NCBI RefSeq assembly: GCF_022664455.2
Contig: NZ_JAKRKC020000001.1
Location: 3,415,001 to 3,479,000, forward strand
Reading direction: 5' to 3'
From: Actinomadura luzonensis
GTDB lineage: Bacteria; Actinomycetota; Actinomycetes; Streptosporangiales; Streptosporangiaceae
DNA: 64,000 bases
The notes beneath the pieces were generated by a model, which did no database searches, was not told the DNA's origin, and saw only the letters and a program-made list of their open reading frames with translations. The position numbers were made by a program, and so were the translations under genes. Shown in pieces: positions 26,401-36,750 of the stretch (position 1 is the first letter of the stretch; the number at the start of each line of letters is the position of its first letter).

Positions 26401-27381
26401 GACGGTGTTGACGAAGAAGCCGATGAGGTCGCGCAGCTCGGGCCGCGGCCGGTCGGACAGGACGGCGCCGATGACGATGTCGTCCTGGCCGGTGTAGGCG
26501 GCCAGGGTGGCGGCGAAGGCGGCCGTCACCACCACGCCGGTGCTGGCCCTGGCCCGCCAGGCCAGCGCCGTCACGGCGGCGGTGGCCTGCTCGGACAGCT
26601 CGACGACGACGGCCCGCCCGGCGGCGTGCGCGGCTGCCCGGTCGACCGCGCGGCCCGGTCCCTGGCCGGCCGGGCCTTCGCCCGCGCCGGGTGAGCGGGG
26701 CCGGTCCGTGGGCAGTTCCAGCCGCTCGTGCCCGGCCAGCGCCCGCCTCCAGTGGGCGAGCTGCGGCTCCAGCGTCTCCTCGGTCAGGAAGCGGCGCTGC
26801 CAGCGGGCGTAGTCGCCGTACTGGACGGGCAGGTCGGGCAGGTCGGGCGGCCGCCGCTCCAGGGCGGCGGCGTACAGCTCGAACAGGTCCCTGGCCAGCA
26901 CGTCCATCGACCACCGGTCGGTGACGATGTGGTGCAGCGCCATGAACAGCGCGGGCCCGTCCTCCAGCGCGGCGACGACCACCCGGAACAGCGGGGGCCG
27001 CGCCAGGTCGAACGGGGCGGACGCGGCGTGCTCGACGGCGGCCCGCCACCGGGCGCCCGCCCACCCGACCGGGAGCGGGCCGCCCTGCTCGGGGAGGTCG
27101 TCGAGGACCTGTTGCGCGGTGGTGCCGTCGGGCCGCAGCACGAACCGGGTGCGCAGGATCTCGTGGCGGCGCACCAGGCCGGTCAGCGCCTCCGACAGTG
27201 CCGTCCGGTCCAGCCCCGCCCGGAAGCGCCAGCCTCCGGTGATGTGGTACTGGCCGGACGACGCGTCGAGCTGGCGCAGCCACCACAGGCGTTCCTGGCC
27301 CGCGGACAGCGGCGGGTCGCCCGCGCCGGGCTCGCGGGTCAGCGGGGCGGGATTCGTCGGGCGGGGCTCGAACCTGGGCAT
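23417..27381 (-). CDS. One-module NRPS (C-A-PCP-esterase) with one frameshift
   Basis: Adding one base near 25884 gives a 1321-residue protein. Condensation domain about 20-450 (LSAGQERLWWLRQL; active site HHIVTDRWS, where the usual final Gly of HHxxxDG is Arg). Adenylation domain about 490-1000 (A3 LISTSGSTGTPKAVAIPH, A5 SYGPTECT, A7 YRTGDVGRR, A10 LPLTANNKVDR) with a low-complexity QSP insert between A4 and A5. Carrier domain near 1040 (FFDHGGHSLL). The C-terminal 230 residues form a PF00756-type alpha/beta esterase related to Fes/IroE (GASLG nucleophile, late GDGGHTYAAW) instead of an ordinary thioesterase. Pocket reading D-V-L-L-V-G-S-V-L gives no confident substrate. The frameshift is at a C run between QAQAARRP and DAEAVAGAGG; I suspect a sequencing loss. 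Confidence 0.85.
25139..25186. repeat. Tandem 12-bp repeat inside the NRPS adenylation domain
   Basis: Two copies of TGACTGTTCCGG followed by two of TGACTGGGCCGG, preceded by a degenerate unit. In the protein they encode QSPA/QSPE units (in-frame, four codons each), an insert absent from typical adenylation domains and placed before the core A5 motif. Confidence 0.9.
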
Positions 27382-27425
27382 GGCTGCCTGTTACCTCCTC
27401 CGGTCGGCGGGTGGCGGGGCGGCGC

Positions 27426-27719
27426 TCAGGCCGCCCCCTCGGCGGTGAGCGCGTCCTGCTCGGCGCGGCGGGCCTCCGCCACGACCGCGGTGATCGAGGT
27501 GAGGCTGCGGAAGGTGGACTCCTTGAGCGCGTCCTCCGGCAGCTCGACGCCGAAGGCGTCCTCGATGCTCAGCATGAGGCCCATGCAGGTGAGCGAGGTC
27601 ATGCCGAGGGCCCACAGGTCGTCGTCCGGGCCGAGGTCGTAGCCGTGGACGGTGACGTTGAGCTGCTCGTCCACGATGCGGCGGACGGTGTCCGCCAGCG
27701 GCTCCTGGGAGATCGTCAT
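27426..27719 (-). CDS. Stand-alone acyl/peptidyl carrier protein
   Basis: 97 residues. The four-helix carrier fold is clear, with the phosphopantetheine Ser in DLWALGMTSLTCMGLMLSIE and helix 3 in PEDALKESTFRSL. It starts with an ATG overlapping the flavoenzyme stop (ATGA), so the two proteins are made together. The pairing suggests that the flavoenzyme acts on a carrier-bound amino acid, loaded by the free adenylation enzyme; this is inference. Confidence 0.9.
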   Translation of the reverse strand: MTISQEPLADTVRRIVDEQLNVTVHGYDLGPDDDLWALGMTSLTCMGLMLSIEDAFGVELPEDALKESTFRSLTSITAVVAEARRAEQDALTAEGAA

Positions 27720-29257
27720 CGGTTCGCCCTTCCTGCCGCGGCCGGCACCGGCCGGGAGCCGTTGCGGCCCTGGGAACTGTGGAGGTAGCGGGCGACGCGG
27801 CGCGCGCCCAGCAGGCTGCCCTGGGCGTACCAGAGCACGTCGGGGCCGAGCGCGTAGTCGATCCCGATGGTGTCGTAGAACTGGTGGGCCATGACCCGGT
27901 AGTAGTCGGCGATCTGCGCGGTGGTCATCTGCGGCGCCGCCTCGGCGCCGGTCTCGAACCAGGCGGCGAGGTTGTGCTGGACGTACTCGTCGATCGACCA
28001 CTCGATCGTCCTGGTCTCGATGGGCCGCCGCATCGGCCCGAACATCGGGTCGATGAGGCCGGCTTCGCCCTGCAGTTCGTTGGCCACGTGCACGGCCAGC
28101 AGCGGGGCGCAGTGGAAGCCGTCGCGGTAGGTGCCGGTCATGAGGTAGAGGCCCGAGCTGGGCAGCCACCCGATGAGCGGGAAGCCGTCGAGCGTCACCG
28201 GCCGGTTGCCGGCCAGCCAGCGCTCCACCTCGTGCCGGGCGACCTGCTCGTCGAGCTGCTGCATGGCGTACTGGGCGAGGAAGCGCACGTCCGCCATCCA
28301 GGTGACGCCGGAGACGTGGTCGACCAGGCGGTTGGTGGCGCCGTAGTACTCGCGGCCGTGCGGGGCGGGCACGACGTGCAGGCCGCAGGCGAAGCCGCGG
28401 TTGGGGGTGCGGACCACGCTGCGGAACGGCTCGCCGCCGGTGCGCTTGGCGATCATCGCGAAGCCCAGCCCGGGGATGGTGGGGACCATCGAGAAGTCCT
28501 CCAGCATCGTGCGCACCAGCGCCTCGCTGCGGGCCCCGGCGGCGACGACGACCTTGCCCGCCTCGATGACGTGCCCGTCGGCCAGCTCGACGCCGGTGAC
28601 GGTGCCGTTGTCGCCGCGCAGCCGCTGGACGAGCGCGTCCACCAGGACGCCGCCCGCCGCCTCGATGCGGCGTTCGAGCGCGCCCAGCACGCCGCGCGCG
28701 TCGACGGCGCCCTCCTCGGGCAGGTGGACGGCGCGCAGCGCCCGCGACTCGGTGCGCGGCCGGTAGCCGGGGATGTCGCGCGGGTCCAGCTCGGCCCACG
28801 GCTTGCCGTACTCGTCGAGGGCGCCGAGCATGGCCTCGAAGTTCACGGTGTCGAGGTCGGCGCCGACGCTGTTCAGCACCACGTGCGAGGCGGTGGCGAC
28901 CTGGAGGGGAGCGCCCGTGGTGGAGAACTCCTCCAGCCGCCGCAGCACCGCGGGCCAGCGGTCGTGGGCGGCCACGCCGAGCTCGAACCGCTTGCGCGAG
29001 GCCTCGGTACGCAGGGACTCGGTGGTGGTCTCGCCGAAGCAGCCGAGCATGGCGCCGGCCGCCTGGCTCGCGCCCGTCTCCCGGCCGCCGGGGCCGACCA
29101 CCACCACGGAGCCGGCCCGGCGTTCGATCAGCTCGTCGGCCAGGAACAGGCCGAGAGCTCCGTTGCCGACGATGACCACGTCGGCCTGGTCTGGGCGTGC
29201 GTCACTCGCAGTACCACGCTGTTCCACAGGGATGACCCCTTCGTGTGACTCGGACAT
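27716..29257 (-). CDS. FAD-dependent oxidoreductase of the D-amino-acid/glycine oxidase (DAO) family
   Basis: 513 residues from the ATG at 29257. Rossmann motif VVIVGNGALGLFLADEL starts near residue 27, followed by GASQAAGAMLG, a hallmark of DAO enzymes, and a late FAD-contact region (VTLDGFPLIGWLPSSGLYLMTGTYRDG, read in two parts). These oxidise amine-bearing carbons to imines. The ATG has no ribosome site; a GTG at 29227 has AAGGGG 9 nt upstream and would remove 10 residues. It is the first gene of the 13-gene operon, so the promoter must lie in the long region above it. Substrate likely an amino acid, free or on the adjacent carrier protein. Confidence 0.85.
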   Translation of the reverse strand: MSESHEGVIPVEQRGTASDARPDQADVVIVGNGALGLFLADELIERRAGSVVVVGPGGRETGASQAAGAMLGCFGETTTESLRTEASRKRFELGVAAHDRWPAVLRRLEEFSTTGAPLQVATASHVVLNSVGADLDTVNFEAMLGALDEYGKPWAELDPRDIPGYRPRTESRALRAVHLPEEGAVDARGVLGALERRIEAAGGVLVDALVQRLRGDNGTVTGVELADGHVIEAGKVVVAAGARSEALVRTMLEDFSMVPTIPGLGFAMIAKRTGGEPFRSVVRTPNRGFACGLHVVPAPHGREYYGATNRLVDHVSGVTWMADVRFLAQYAMQQLDEQVARHEVERWLAGNRPVTLDGFPLIGWLPSSGLYLMTGTYRDGFHCAPLLAVHVANELQGEAGLIDPMFGPMRRPIETRTIEWSIDEYVQHNLAAWFETGAEAAPQMTTAQIADYYRVMAHQFYDTIGIDYALGPDVLWYAQGSLLGARRVARYLHSSQGRNGSRPVPAAAGRANR

Positions 29258-29605
29258 GAATCGATGGCGCCGGGCCGCTGAATACGCGCAGGGCGGCGCC
29301 CGGCTTTCTTTCGTGAATGATTAACGTGCCGGCGGGCGGGATGGATGTCATCCGCCGGTGAAAATGGGCGCGGGCCTGCGGACGGCACGCCGCGGCAGCC
29401 GGTCTGACGTCGTCCAATGACGGCCGCGGTCAGCCTGGATCAGGCCGGCGACGCCGTCAGAACGCGTCGATCCCGTATCCCCCTGTTTGGACCCTCGGCA
29501 GGCCGATGTAATACCTCCCCCGATTGACGAAGCGATGCCCCTCGTTCGCTGCCCGACCATAACCCGCCCTTCGCGCGTCTCGCAACAGCCGGAGAAACGG
29601 TTGTG

Positions 29606-29626
29606 CTTTTGTGCGCAGCACAAAAG
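29606..29626. promoter_or_regulatory. Perfect 9-bp inverted repeat, candidate operator
   Basis: CTTTTGTGC (29606-29614) and GCACAAAAG (29618-29626) are exact reverse complements around a 3-nt centre. The half-sites are AT-rich against the background, which fits an operator better than a terminator. Confidence 0.5.
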
Positions 29627-29810
29627 ACATCCGCCGGGTAGCCGCTGGTCAGGGGGTGTACGGAAGGCGCCGGGCCAAAGTGGTCCAGTGTTCCCGGCAA
29701 AGTGGCACCAGCCGCCGGAAAAACGTTCGGAAAGGCGTTCCGCGGGCCGCTCCGGGCCGCTCGCCAGCGATTATCCGGGCTCAATTCACAGTCCCGGCCG
29801 CCGCGTGGTG

Positions 29811-29864
29811 ATAGGCCGCGCTGATCGGGACGCGGCCTGCGTCCCGCCATACCGAGTGGCCTAT
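29811..29864. promoter_or_regulatory. Nested inverted repeats upstream of DUF885 gene
   Basis: Outer arms ATAGGCC (29811-29817) and GGCCTAT (29858-29864) enclose inner arms CGGGACGC (29826-29833) and GCGTCCCG (29839-29846) with a 5-nt loop. It could be a double operator or a structured RNA element. No U-run follows, so it is not a standard terminator. Confidence 0.45.
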
Positions 29865-29979
29865 TGGCACGCGTTATGGAAGGGCCGCGCGCGGCCCCGG
29901 TGTGCCATTCACCGGGCCGGCCGGACGCGACTTCCGTAATTTTGGTCATTGCTGCGCGCGGAAGCGCCGGGCCGTTGGG

Positions 29980-29985
29980 TACCGT
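29980..29985 (+). promoter_or_regulatory. -10 element TACCGT for a leaderless transcript
   Basis: TACCGT ends 7 nt before the GTG at 29993. No ribosome site is present, so the start codon is probably also the first transcribed base. Confidence 0.45.
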
Positions 29986-29992
29986 GCGAAAG

Positions 29993-31675
29993 GTGAGCCT
30001 TCATGCTGCGCGCGTGCACGACATCTGCGATTCCTACGTCGATGAATATGCCCGGCTCGATCCCATCGCCGCGACCGAGGCCGGCGTCGCCGGGCACGAC
30101 GACCGGCTGCCCGACCTGTCGCCCGCCGGCCACGAGGCGCGCGCCGACCTCGCCGCCCGGTCACTGGCGCGGATGGCGGCCGCCCGCCCGGCCGACGACG
30201 GCGAGCGCGTGGCCCGGGCCGTCTTCGCCGAGCGGGTCGGCCTCGCCGCCGAGACGCAGGCGGCGGGCCTGCCGGCCGCCTCGCTCAACGTCGTGGCCAG
30301 CCCCGTGCAGGGCGTGCGGCAGGTCTTCGATCTGATGCCGACGGCGACGGCCGCCGACTGGGCGGCGATCGCCCGGCGGCTGGCCGCGGTGCCGGCCGCG
30401 CTCTCCGGCTACCGGACGGCGCTGCTGGCCTCGGCGGGCAAGGGCGTCGTGTCGGCCCTCCGGCAGGTGCTGCGGGCGGCCGAGCAGTGCGAGAGCTGGT
30501 CGGGCGGCCGCGAGCCGTTCTTCGCCGCCCTCGTCCGGCAGGCCGGCGGCGTGCCCGGCGTCGGCGACGCGCTGCGGGCCGACCTCGACGCCGGCGCGCG
30601 GGCCGCCTCGGCCGCCTACGCCGAGCTGGCCGTCTTCCTGCGGCGGGAGCTGGCGCCGTACGCGCCCGCCGAGGACGCCGTCGGCCCCGACGTCTACGCC
30701 CTGCACGCGCGGGCCTTCCTCGGCGCGGAGCTCGACCTGCGCGAGGCGTACGCGTGGGGGTGGGAGGAGTTCGCCCGCGTCGAGGCGGAAAGGGGCCGCC
30801 TGGCGCGGCGGATCAGCGGCGGCGCGGGCCTGGCGGAGGCCGCCGCCGTCCTCGACGCCGATCCGCGCCACCGGGTGCGCGGCGCCGAGGCGTTCCGCGA
30901 CTGGATGCGGGAGCTGTCGGAGCGCGCGCTGACCGGCCTGCGCGGCACCCACTTCGACATCCCGGAGGAGCTGATGCGGCTGGAGTGCCGCATCGCGCCG
31001 CCCGGCGGCGGGGCGGGCGCCTACTACGTCGGCCCCTCGGAGGACTTCAGCCGGCCGGGCCAGATGTGGTGGTCTTTGCCGCCCGGCGCCGAGGAGCACC
31101 CCACCTGGCGGGAGGCCAGCACCGTCTACCACGAGGGCGTGCCCGGCCACCACCTGCAGATCGGCACCGCGGTCGCGACGCCGGGGCTCAACCGGTTCCA
31201 GCGGCTGCTCTGCTTCGTCGACGGCCACGGCGAGGGCTGGGCGCTGTACGCCGAGGGCCTGATGCGCGAGTTCGGCTACCTCGACGACGCTCACCTGCTC
31301 GGCATGCTGGGCAAGAGCCTGTTCCGGGCCGCGCGCGTCGTCCTCGACCTGGGCCTGCACCTGAAGCTGGAGATCCCGGCGGGCGCCGGCTTCCACGAGG
31401 GCGAGCGGTGGACGCCGGAGCTGGGCCTTGAGTTCCTGCGCGACCGGGTGCTGCTGGAGCCCGGCCGGGCCCGCGACGAGCTGGAGCGGTACCTGGGGTG
31501 GCCGGGGCAGGCGCCGGCGTACAAGCTGGGTGAGCGGTTGTGGCTGTCCCTGCGCGAGGAGGCGCGGGCCCGGCGGGGCGCGGCGTTCGACCTCAAGGAG
31601 TTCCACATGGGCGCGCTGCGCAGCGGTCCGGCCGGGCTCGGCACCCTGCGGGAGGTCCTGGCGGCCCTGGAGTAA
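29993..31675 (+). CDS. DUF885 family zinc metallopeptidase-like protein
   Basis: 560 residues, the usual length for DUF885. The signature HEGVPGHHLQ near residue 382 (an HExxxGHH zinc-site variant), the preceding GAYYVGPSEDF and the following EGWALYAEGLMREFGY are all typical; in the family the second Glu is the third metal ligand. No signal peptide, so cytosolic. The GTG at 29993 is chosen over an ATG far upstream because the homologous part starts at once and a -10 element is correctly placed. It may form an operon with the agmatinase-like gene 93 bp downstream; together they could process amino-acid-derived compounds. Confidence 0.88.
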   Translation: MSLHAARVHDICDSYVDEYARLDPIAATEAGVAGHDDRLPDLSPAGHEARADLAARSLARMAAARPADDGERVARAVFAERVGLAAETQAAGLPAASLNVVASPVQGVRQVFDLMPTATAADWAAIARRLAAVPAALSGYRTALLASAGKGVVSALRQVLRAAEQCESWSGGREPFFAALVRQAGGVPGVGDALRADLDAGARAASAAYAELAVFLRRELAPYAPAEDAVGPDVYALHARAFLGAELDLREAYAWGWEEFARVEAERGRLARRISGGAGLAEAAAVLDADPRHRVRGAEAFRDWMRELSERALTGLRGTHFDIPEELMRLECRIAPPGGGAGAYYVGPSEDFSRPGQMWWSLPPGAEEHPTWREASTVYHEGVPGHHLQIGTAVATPGLNRFQRLLCFVDGHGEGWALYAEGLMREFGYLDDAHLLGMLGKSLFRAARVVLDLGLHLKLEIPAGAGFHEGERWTPELGLEFLRDRVLLEPGRARDELERYLGWPGQAPAYKLGERLWLSLREEARARRGAAFDLKEFHMGALRSGPAGLGTLREVLAALE

Positions 31676-31768
31676 CGGGCGGCGGGCCCGCAGCGGTCCT
31701 GGAGTGACACGACGCACGGCTTCCGGCGCACGCACCCGCGTGCTCTCCCGAAGGGATCTGGTGGACCA

Positions 31769-32785
31769 ATGGCGCGTTACGGAGCACAGCTCGGCCCCGA
31801 CATCACCTTTCTCGGCGTCCCGCCCTGCGACCTGGGCGACCCCGCCTCGTACGCCGACGCCGACGTGGTGATCATCGGCGCGCCGTTCGACGGCGGCACC
31901 TCCTACCGGCCGGGCGCCCGCTTCGGCCCGCAGGCCATCCGCTCGACCGACTACGTCGGCCACTACGGCTCGCGTCCCAGCCTGGCGCTGCGCGTGGACG
32001 GCCTGAAGGACCTCGGCGTGCGCGACGCGGGCGACGTCGAGATGTTCTCCGGCGACGTCGTCAAGTCGCTCGCCGACCTGCGGGCCGAGGTGGCCAAGGT
32101 GACGGCGGCCGGGAAGGTGCCGGTGGTGCTCGGCGGCGACCACGCCATCGCCTACGCCGACGTCTCGGGCGTGGCCGACGTGCTCGGCCCCGGCCGGGTC
32201 TCCCTCGTGCACTTCGACGCCCACGCCGACACCGGCGACGTCGACTTCGGCTCGTTGTGGGGGCACGGCCAGCCCATGCGCCGGCTGATCGAGGCGGGCG
32301 CGGTGCGCGGCGACCGGTTCCTGCAGCTCGGGCTGCGCGGCTACTGGCCGGGCCCGGACATCCTGCGGTGGATGGCCGGGCAGCGGATGCGTTCGTACGA
32401 GATGAGCGAGATCGGCGAGCGGGGCCTGCGGGAGTGCCTGACCGAGGCGTTCGCGACGGCGACCGACGGCTGCGACGGGGTGTTCCTGTCGGTCGACATC
32501 GACGTGTGCGACCCGGGCCACGCGCCCGGCACCGGCACGCCCGAGCCGGGCGGGCTGACCGCCCGCGAGCTGCTCGACGCGGTCCGCCGCACCTGCCTGG
32601 AGCTGCCCGTGGTGGGGATGGACGTGGTCGAGGTCAGCCCGCCGTACGACCACGCCGGCATCACCGCGGCGCTGGCGAACCGGGTGGTGCTGGAGGCGTT
32701 GTCGGCGATCGCCCGCCGGCGCAAGGACGAGCGGGACGGGACGAGGTGGGACCCCCGCCTGCCGCTGCTGGCGGACCGCGGCTGA
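31769..32785 (+). CDS. Agmatinase/ureohydrolase-family enzyme
   Basis: 338 residues. All manganese-binding motifs of ureohydrolases are present: GGDHAIAY, FDAHADTGD and SVDIDVCDPGHAPGTGTPEPGG. The family hydrolyses guanidino compounds (agmatine, guanidinobutyrate, formiminoglutamate and others) to urea plus amine. The closing VVGMDVVEVSPPYDHAGITA matches agmatinase-type members better than arginases, but the guanidino substrate cannot be fixed from sequence. Not linked to obvious polyamine genes here. Confidence 0.88.
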   Translation: MARYGAQLGPDITFLGVPPCDLGDPASYADADVVIIGAPFDGGTSYRPGARFGPQAIRSTDYVGHYGSRPSLALRVDGLKDLGVRDAGDVEMFSGDVVKSLADLRAEVAKVTAAGKVPVVLGGDHAIAYADVSGVADVLGPGRVSLVHFDAHADTGDVDFGSLWGHGQPMRRLIEAGAVRGDRFLQLGLRGYWPGPDILRWMAGQRMRSYEMSEIGERGLRECLTEAFATATDGCDGVFLSVDIDVCDPGHAPGTGTPEPGGLTARELLDAVRRTCLELPVVGMDVVEVSPPYDHAGITAALANRVVLEALSAIARRRKDERDGTRWDPRLPLLADRG

Positions 32786-32803
32786 CCGGCCGTCCGGGGG
32801 AGA

Positions 32804-32847
32804 GGTCAGGAATCGAGAAGCAGGGCTCTTCCGGCGGCCGCTAGCGT
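32804..32847 (+). promoter_or_regulatory. Promoter/operator module upstream of first VOC gene
   Basis: The 18-mer GGTCAGGAATCGAGAAGC (32804-32821) is followed after exactly 18 nt by GCTAGCGT (32840-32847), whose TAGCGT is a -10. The same 18-mer, 18-nt gap and GTTAGCGT occur at 36289-36332. The transcript would have about 110 nt of leader before the ATG at 32966. Confidence 0.65.
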
Positions 32848-32965
32848 GGACGTCACCGGCCCCGGCCGCCGGGCCGCACCGCCCCCCACCTGCTGCGGGA
32901 CGCGGCGCGCCCCCGCCGTCGGCCGCTTCCCGAACCCGACGATCGACACCTCTTCAGGAGCCGTC

Positions 32966-33322
32966 ATGACCGACTCGACCAACCTCGGCGTCCAGACCGT
33001 GCTGCACCCCGTCACCGACCTGGAGAAGGCCAAGGCGGTCTACACCGCGCTGCTCGGCGTCGAGCCGCAGGCCGACTCGCCTTACTACGTCGGCTACGAG
33101 GTCGCCGGCCAGCAGATCGGGCTGGTGCCGAACGGCGGCCCGCAGGGCATGACGTCGCCGGTCGCGCACTGGCACGTGAGCGACATCGAGGCCAAGCTCG
33201 CCGAGGTGACCGCGGCGGGCGCCGTCGTCAAGGACGCCCCGCGCGAGGTCGGCGGCGGCCGCGTGGTGGCCACCTTCACCGACCCCGACGGCAACGTCCT
33301 CGGGCTGATCCAGGACCAGTGA
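32966..33322 (+). CDS. VOC-superfamily (glyoxalase-like) protein
   Basis: 118 residues with two beta-alpha-beta-beta-beta motifs: LGVQTVLHPVTDLEKAKAVYTALLG and then VAHWHVSDIEAKLAEVTAAGA, closing with FTDPDGNVLGLIQD, where the Glu of other members is replaced. Such proteins are metal-dependent lyases, dioxygenases or antibiotic-binding resistance proteins. CAGGAG precedes the ATG at 32966. It shares a promoter architecture with the VOC gene at 36340 and lies just upstream of a UvrA-like gene and an AraC regulator, suggesting one regulon. Confidence 0.85.
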   Translation: MTDSTNLGVQTVLHPVTDLEKAKAVYTALLGVEPQADSPYYVGYEVAGQQIGLVPNGGPQGMTSPVAHWHVSDIEAKLAEVTAAGAVVKDAPREVGGGRVVATFTDPDGNVLGLIQDQ

Positions 33323-33334
33323 GCGCCGGGCGCC

Positions 33335-33361
33335 GCCGCGGAGCCGGGTAGGCTCCGCGGC
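33335..33361. terminator. Perfect 11-bp hairpin between VOC and UvrA-like genes
   Basis: GCCGCGGAGCC (33335-33345) and GGCTCCGCGGC (33351-33361) pair perfectly around a 5-nt loop. There is no U-run, so it may be a GC-type terminator or an attenuator. The loop and second arm also contain TAGGCT, a possible -10 for the next gene. Confidence 0.45.
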
Positions 33362-33413
33362 ACGCCCATGGCCGGGACGACCATCGACGGAGACACGGAG
33401 AGCCACGAAGAGC

Positions 33414-35810
<2,397 letters not shown>

Positions 35811-35836
35811 CGGTACGGACTGGGAAAGATGGGGGC

Positions 35837-36334
35837 GTGCAACCGAACCGTTCCACGCCCGAGGACGCCGCCCACCAGCAGCGCCTGCGCCACCTGGCGC
35901 TGCTGCGGCGCGTCCGCGACCGCATCGACCGGGAGTACGACCAGCCGCTCGACGTCGAGGCGCTGGCCCGCGGGGTGAACATGTCGTCGGGGCACCTCAG
36001 CCGCGAGTTCCGGCGCGCCTACGGCGAGTCCCCGTACTCGTACCTGATGACGCGGCGCATCGAGCGCGCGATGGCGCTGCTGCGCCGCGGCGACCTCAGC
36101 GTCACCGAGGTGTGCTTCGCGGTGGGCTGCTCCTCCCTCGGCACCTTCAGCACCCGCTTCACCGAGCTGGTCGGCGTGCCGCCCAGCGCCTACCGCCGCG
36201 AGGCGGCGGAGGCGGCGGAGGGGGCCGCGGGCACCGGCACGGGCACGGAGGGCATCCCGTCGTGCGTGGCCAAGCAGGTCACCAGACCGGTCAGGAATCG
36301 AGAAGCGTCCGTCGGCGAGTCGCGGTTAGCGTGA
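35837..36334 (+). CDS. AraC-family regulator (DNA-binding domain only)
   Basis: 165 residues from a GTG at 35837. The two AraC helix-turn-helix units fill residues 20-110 (LDVEALARGVNMSSGHLSREFRRAYGESPYSYL and the second helix pair VCFAVGCSSLGTFSTRFTELVG, read in parts), and no ligand-binding domain is present. It starts 27 bp after the UvrA-like gene. The tail is rich in Ala, Gly and Thr, and its last codons contain the promoter of the next VOC gene. It is the natural candidate to bind the repeated 18-mer in front of both VOC genes. Confidence 0.85.
   Translation: MQPNRSTPEDAAHQQRLRHLALLRRVRDRIDREYDQPLDVEALARGVNMSSGHLSREFRRAYGESPYSYLMTRRIERAMALLRRGDLSVTEVCFAVGCSSLGTFSTRFTELVGVPPSAYRREAAEAAEGAAGTGTGTEGIPSCVAKQVTRPVRNREASVGESRLA
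36289..36332 (+). promoter_or_regulatory. Promoter/operator module upstream of second VOC gene
   Basis: GGTCAGGAATCGAGAAGC (36289-36306), an 18-nt gap, then GTTAGCGT (36325-36332), identical in layout to the module at 32804. The -10 TAGCGT ends 7 nt before the ATG at 36340, so this transcript is probably leaderless. The whole module lies inside the 3' end of the AraC gene. Confidence 0.7.
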
Positions 36335-36339
36335 CCGGC

Positions 36340-36750
36340 ATGGACATCACGATCAACGCGAGCTTCCTGCCGCACGACGACGCGGAGGCCTCGCTCGCCT
36401 TCTACCGGGACGCCCTGGGCTTCGAGGTCCGGCACGACGTCGGCTACGAGGGCAAGCGGTGGATCACGGTCGGGCCGCCCGGCCGGCCGGAGACGTCCAT
36501 CGTGCTGCAGCCGCCGGACGCCGACCCCGGCATCACCGAGGACGAGCGCCGCGTCATCGTCGAGATGATGGCCAAGGGCACCTACGGCGGCATCGTGCTG
36601 ACCACCGACGACCTCGCCGGCCTGTTCGACAAGCTGCAGGCCGGCGGGGCCGAGGTGGTGCAGGAGCCGATGGAGCAGCCGTACGGGGTGCGCGACTGCG
36701 CCTTCCGCGACCCCGCGGGCAACCTCATCCGCATCAACGAGCGCGCTTGA
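36340..36750 (+). CDS. VOC-superfamily (glyoxalase/bleomycin-resistance-like) protein
   Basis: 136 residues: SFLPHDDAEASLAFYRDALGFEVRHDVGY is the first VOC motif, with VVQEPMEQPYGVRDCAFRDPAGNLIRI as the second, closing in the typical DPAGNLI. It belongs to the group often annotated as glyoxalase/bleomycin-resistance proteins. It starts 5 bp after the AraC stop, without ribosome site but with a -10 at the leaderless distance. Its 3' end overlaps the convergent DUF1048 gene by 17 bp. Confidence 0.87.
   Translation: MDITINASFLPHDDAEASLAFYRDALGFEVRHDVGYEGKRWITVGPPGRPETSIVLQPPDADPGITEDERRVIVEMMAKGTYGGIVLTTDDLAGLFDKLQAGGAEVVQEPMEQPYGVRDCAFRDPAGNLIRINERA

Larger units (their letters stand above)
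29258..29992. promoter_or_regulatory. Long divergent control region with several inverted repeats
   Basis: 735 bp without a convincing gene between the biosynthetic operon and the DUF885 gene. It contains a hairpin just above the operon start (GCCGGGC 29269-29275 / GCCCGGC 29298-29304) followed on the plus strand by TTTCTTT, a perfect inverted repeat at 29606-29626, a nested pair of inverted repeats at 29811-29864 and a -10 element at 29980. It is locally less GC-rich than its surroundings. Operon promoter and operators are expected here, but no regulator gene is adjacent. Confidence 0.55.

Noticed and set aside
27426-28799. Apparent fusion of the carrier protein with an Arg-rich N-terminal domain
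   Set aside because: The long part is a shadow of the flavoenzyme. The carrier starts at 27719 with ATGA overlap.
29487-29939. Possible gene in the long region upstream of the operon
   Set aside because: The frame is Arg/Pro-rich, lacks a ribosome site and crosses the inverted repeats.
30161-32653. Very long minus-strand ORF opposite DUF885 and agmatinase genes
   Set aside because: Both plus-strand genes match well-known families with catalytic motifs. The antisense frame has no recognisable domain.
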